Shown: positions 5,465-6,704 of the stretch, piece by piece | Layout of the letters: each line of letters begins with the position of its first letter | How positions within the stretch are numbered: the first letter of the stretch is position 1 | Origin: an uncultured Bacilli bacterium | Lineage (GTDB): Bacteria; Bacillota_I; Bacilli_A; RF39; UBA660 | DNA: 6,704 nt | Direction of reading: 5' to 3' | Assembly (NCBI GenBank): GCA_947598425.1 | Contig: CANQFH010000058.1 | Location: 1-6,704 of the forward strand | The notes under the pieces: model-generated | Database searches by the model: none | The model's input: the letters and a program-made list of their open reading frames with translations, nothing else | Told to the model about the DNA's origin: nothing | Translations under genes and position numbers: made by a program

Positions 5465-6403
5465 TTAATTATTCATTTTTTTATCTTTAAATTCTTCAAT
5501 GTAAACTAGACTAATATATTCAATCGCTGTATCACTATATTTATAAATTTTGCTTTTTGAATATTCAAATAAATAACAGTAATCTTGATTACTTTTTATT
5601 TTTTTCCTTTTACAAATGTCTTGGAATTTATTTGAGGTAAATCCATGATTAGGTCCAAGAGATAATTCCAAAGTTTCTTTTATTTTTTTTACCACCTCAG
5701 TGGTAGTATACGGATGTGTTGTTTCGATATTTTTTGGAACATTAATAATGGTTGCTAAATCTTTACTATCTTTTACTATTGTATATTTAAGGTCTGCTTC
5801 AGATTCTTTTTTAGTAGAGATTAATCTTAATGTCTGACCTAATGATTCATCGGAATTTAATTCAGCTTTTAATTTATTTAACAATAATAAATTTGCTGGA
5901 TTCAGCACTAGTGATGATACATCTTCATTATTTCCTGGATTTACTAAAGCAATATAAGGAGTTATTTTGTCATTTAAATTATAATTGGGAAACTGCTTTT
6001 TAAAAAACTTATTATAATTTGTAAGACATCTTTGAAATGCTGAAGATAATAAATAATCATATTCAGGTAAAATAAGATGCGTAGCTTTGTTTCTTATATT
6101 TCTAATAAATGATATATTATTTTTAGTTTTGTCTGTTGTACTTGTAAAAATCTTTTCTACACATTCATCAAGTCCAATAGTTCTATTAGAATCATCCTTA
6201 TAATTAATGATATTAATGTCTTTTGCTTTAAGAATAAGGTATGCCTTTAGTAATAACTCCCAGGCATTACAAATAAAAAAGCAAAAGCCTTCTGCTCGAT
6301 AATTTATAGTTGGTTTGTTAATTATTTCAATAGACATTAAATATGCTTCTTCTGATTTATTCAATAATGCATTAATATAATTATTTAATTCATTATCTGA
6401 CAT
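5465..6403 (-). CDS. DUF3644 protein with HEPN-type RNase motif
   Basis: 312 aa, soluble. The N-terminal half matches DUF3644: YRAEGFCFFICNAWELLLKAYL (about 38-59, numbered from the upstream ATG), the GLDECVEKIF helix (80-89), then NNISFIRNIRNKATHLILP. R107-N108 and H112 form an Rx4H motif of the RNxxxH type that marks metal-independent HEPN RNases. The C-terminal part (about 232-303: HPYTTTEVVKKIKETL, then a basic KRKKIK and a YKYSDTAIEYI end) looks like a small helical, possibly winged-helix domain. HEPN proteins of this sort act in phage defence or as toxins; that role is inferred. I chose the ATG at 6403, not 6412: AAAAGGAG (6420-6413) directly touches the 6412 ATG but is 9 bases from 6403. 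It sits alone between the 3' end of ssrA and an unknown RNA, a position that suggests acquisition by transfer. Confidence 0.85.
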   Translation of the reverse strand: MSDNELNNYINALLNKSEEAYLMSIEIINKPTINYRAEGFCFFICNAWELLLKAYLILKAKDINIINYKDDSNRTIGLDECVEKIFTSTTDKTKNNISFIRNIRNKATHLILPEYDYLLSSAFQRCLTNYNKFFKKQFPNYNLNDKITPYIALVNPGNNEDVSSLVLNPANLLLLNKLKAELNSDESLGQTLRLISTKKESEADLKYTIVKDSKDLATIINVPKNIETTHPYTTTEVVKKIKETLELSLGPNHGFTSNKFQDICKRKKIKSNQDYCYLFEYSKSKIYKYSDTAIEYISLVYIEEFKDKKMNN

Positions 6404-6412
6404 TAATATCAT

Positions 6413-6420
6413 CTCCTTTT
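6413..6420 (-). promoter_or_regulatory. ribosome binding site that sets the DUF3644 start
   Basis: AAAAGGAG on the minus strand abuts the first in-frame ATG (6412-6410), leaving no spacer. The next in-frame ATG (6403-6401) is 9 bases away, normal spacing. Start at 6403 is therefore preferred; the difference is three residues. Confidence 0.75.
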
Positions 6421-6468
6421 AATTTGTTATTATATCATATTATTTCTATAAAATTTTGAAAATAATAA

Positions 6469-6498
6469 ATTATTTTTCACACATATATTGAATGTCAA
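6469..6498 (-). promoter_or_regulatory. promoter of the DUF3644 gene
   Basis: A perfect -35 TTGACA (6498-6493) is followed after 18 bases by AATAAT (6474-6469), five of six consensus. It lies between the ssrA terminator and the gene, giving a leader of about 60 nt. A TATAAT (6435-6430 region) closer to the gene is a possible second -10. Confidence 0.55.
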
Positions 6499-6535
6499 CA
6501 TATAAATTTTAGTTGATAATTATATTAATTTTAAC

Positions 6536-6556
6536 ATTATAAAACCCGAACAATAA
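6536..6556. repeat. direct repeat, copy 2 (inside the ssrA terminator)
   Basis: Partner of the repeat at 5284-5304, with two mismatches in 21 bp. It covers the right arm, loop and T-tract of the ssrA terminator. The AACCCGAAC core also occurs at 1-9, at the window edge downstream of tRNA-Cys, which shows that part of the match may simply be a favoured terminator arm in this genome. Confidence 0.55.
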
Positions 6557-6565
6557 AGCTCGAGT
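6541..6565 (-). terminator. rho-independent terminator of ssrA
   Basis: On the minus strand ACTCGAGC (6565-6558) pairs with GTTCGGGT (6551-6544) over 8 bp, with a TTTATT loop and a T-run that continues into TTTATAAT. It begins 13 bases after the tmRNA CCA end. Confidence 0.75.
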
Positions 6566-6578
6566 ATAACTTCAATTA

Positions 6579-6704
6579 TGGTGGAGCAGAGGAGAGTCGA
6601 ACTCCTGTCCAATATAATCTATTAAATAATATCTACAAGTTTAGTTGGAATTTATTTTATTATATAGACAACTCCAACACATTTTCTATATAACAAGATT
6701 AATT
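6579..6704 (-). ncRNA. ssrA: tmRNA, 3' part (cut by the window edge)
   Basis: Transfer-messenger RNA rescues stalled ribosomes and tags the unfinished protein. The minus strand ends GCTCCA plus encoded CCA (6581-6579). Before it is the T arm AGGAG-TTCGACT-CTCCT and the tmRNA hallmark AAACTTGTAGAT followed by TTGGACAGG. Upstream lies an H-type pseudoknot with two 9-bp stems: TTATATAGA (6693-6685) with TCTATATAA (6668-6660), interleaved with GTTGGAGTT (6678-6670) and AATTCCAAC (6652-6644). This matches the last tmRNA pseudoknot (PK4). The 5' tRNA half, the tag reading frame and the other pseudoknots lie beyond 6704. The DUF3644 gene begins about 175 bases after the CCA end. Confidence 0.93.

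Noticed and set aside
6404..6412. Upstream ATG of the DUF3644 gene as the start
   Set aside because: The AAAAGGAG site touches this ATG with no spacer; the in-frame ATG at 6403 has normal spacing.

Overview
The window is very AT-rich. Every gene I can support lies on the minus strand, so transcription runs from high to low coordinates. The ribosome binding sites are Gram-positive (AAGGAG, AGGTGAGG), the promoters are sigma-A type (TTGACA, extended TGNTATAAT), the tRNA carries an encoded CCA, and Trp is read from TGG. Together with the proteins rich in Asn, Tyr, Lys and Ile, this points to a low-GC Bacillota, probably an uncultivated lineage near the Mollicutes/Erysipelotrichia (RF39-like). 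The lineage is inference; LysM domains suggest that it keeps peptidoglycan.

In the direction of transcription: (1) 6704-6579 is the 3' part of a tmRNA (ssrA): an H-type pseudoknot, the tRNA-like end and CCA, followed by a terminator hairpin. (2) 6403-5465 encodes a DUF3644 protein with a HEPN-type RNxxxH motif, probably an RNase of the defence or toxin kind. (3) 5440-5348 is a compact structured RNA of about 91 nt with roughly 50% G+C in a much poorer background. It has its own extended -10 promoter at the end of the DUF3644 gene, a closing stem followed by TTTTT, and three internal hairpins; I do not recognise its family. (4) 5183-3668 holds two overlapping genes: a small bacterial PH-domain protein and a single-pass, Asn/Tyr-rich extracytoplasmic protein. 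(5) 3624-3178 encodes a LysM-repeat protein, followed by a strong terminator. (6) 3083-1479 encodes a five-helix membrane protein with a large outside domain. (7) 1421-228 encodes an M29 metallo-aminopeptidase. (8) 137-64 is tRNA-Cys(GCA), with a near-consensus promoter.

The part most worth a second look is 5284-6556. The DUF3644 gene and the unknown RNA are bracketed by 21-bp direct repeats that match at 19 positions. The copy next to ssrA is the right arm and T-tract of the ssrA terminator; the far copy is the same half-terminator without its left arm. This fits a cassette inserted at the 3' flank of ssrA, a common integration site, and suggests that the HEPN protein and the RNA could form one module. 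That link is inference only.

The middle genes (PH, anchored protein, LysM, five-helix membrane protein) look like a lineage-specific cell-envelope cluster. The M29 peptidase and tRNA-Cys are housekeeping genes with their own promoters.
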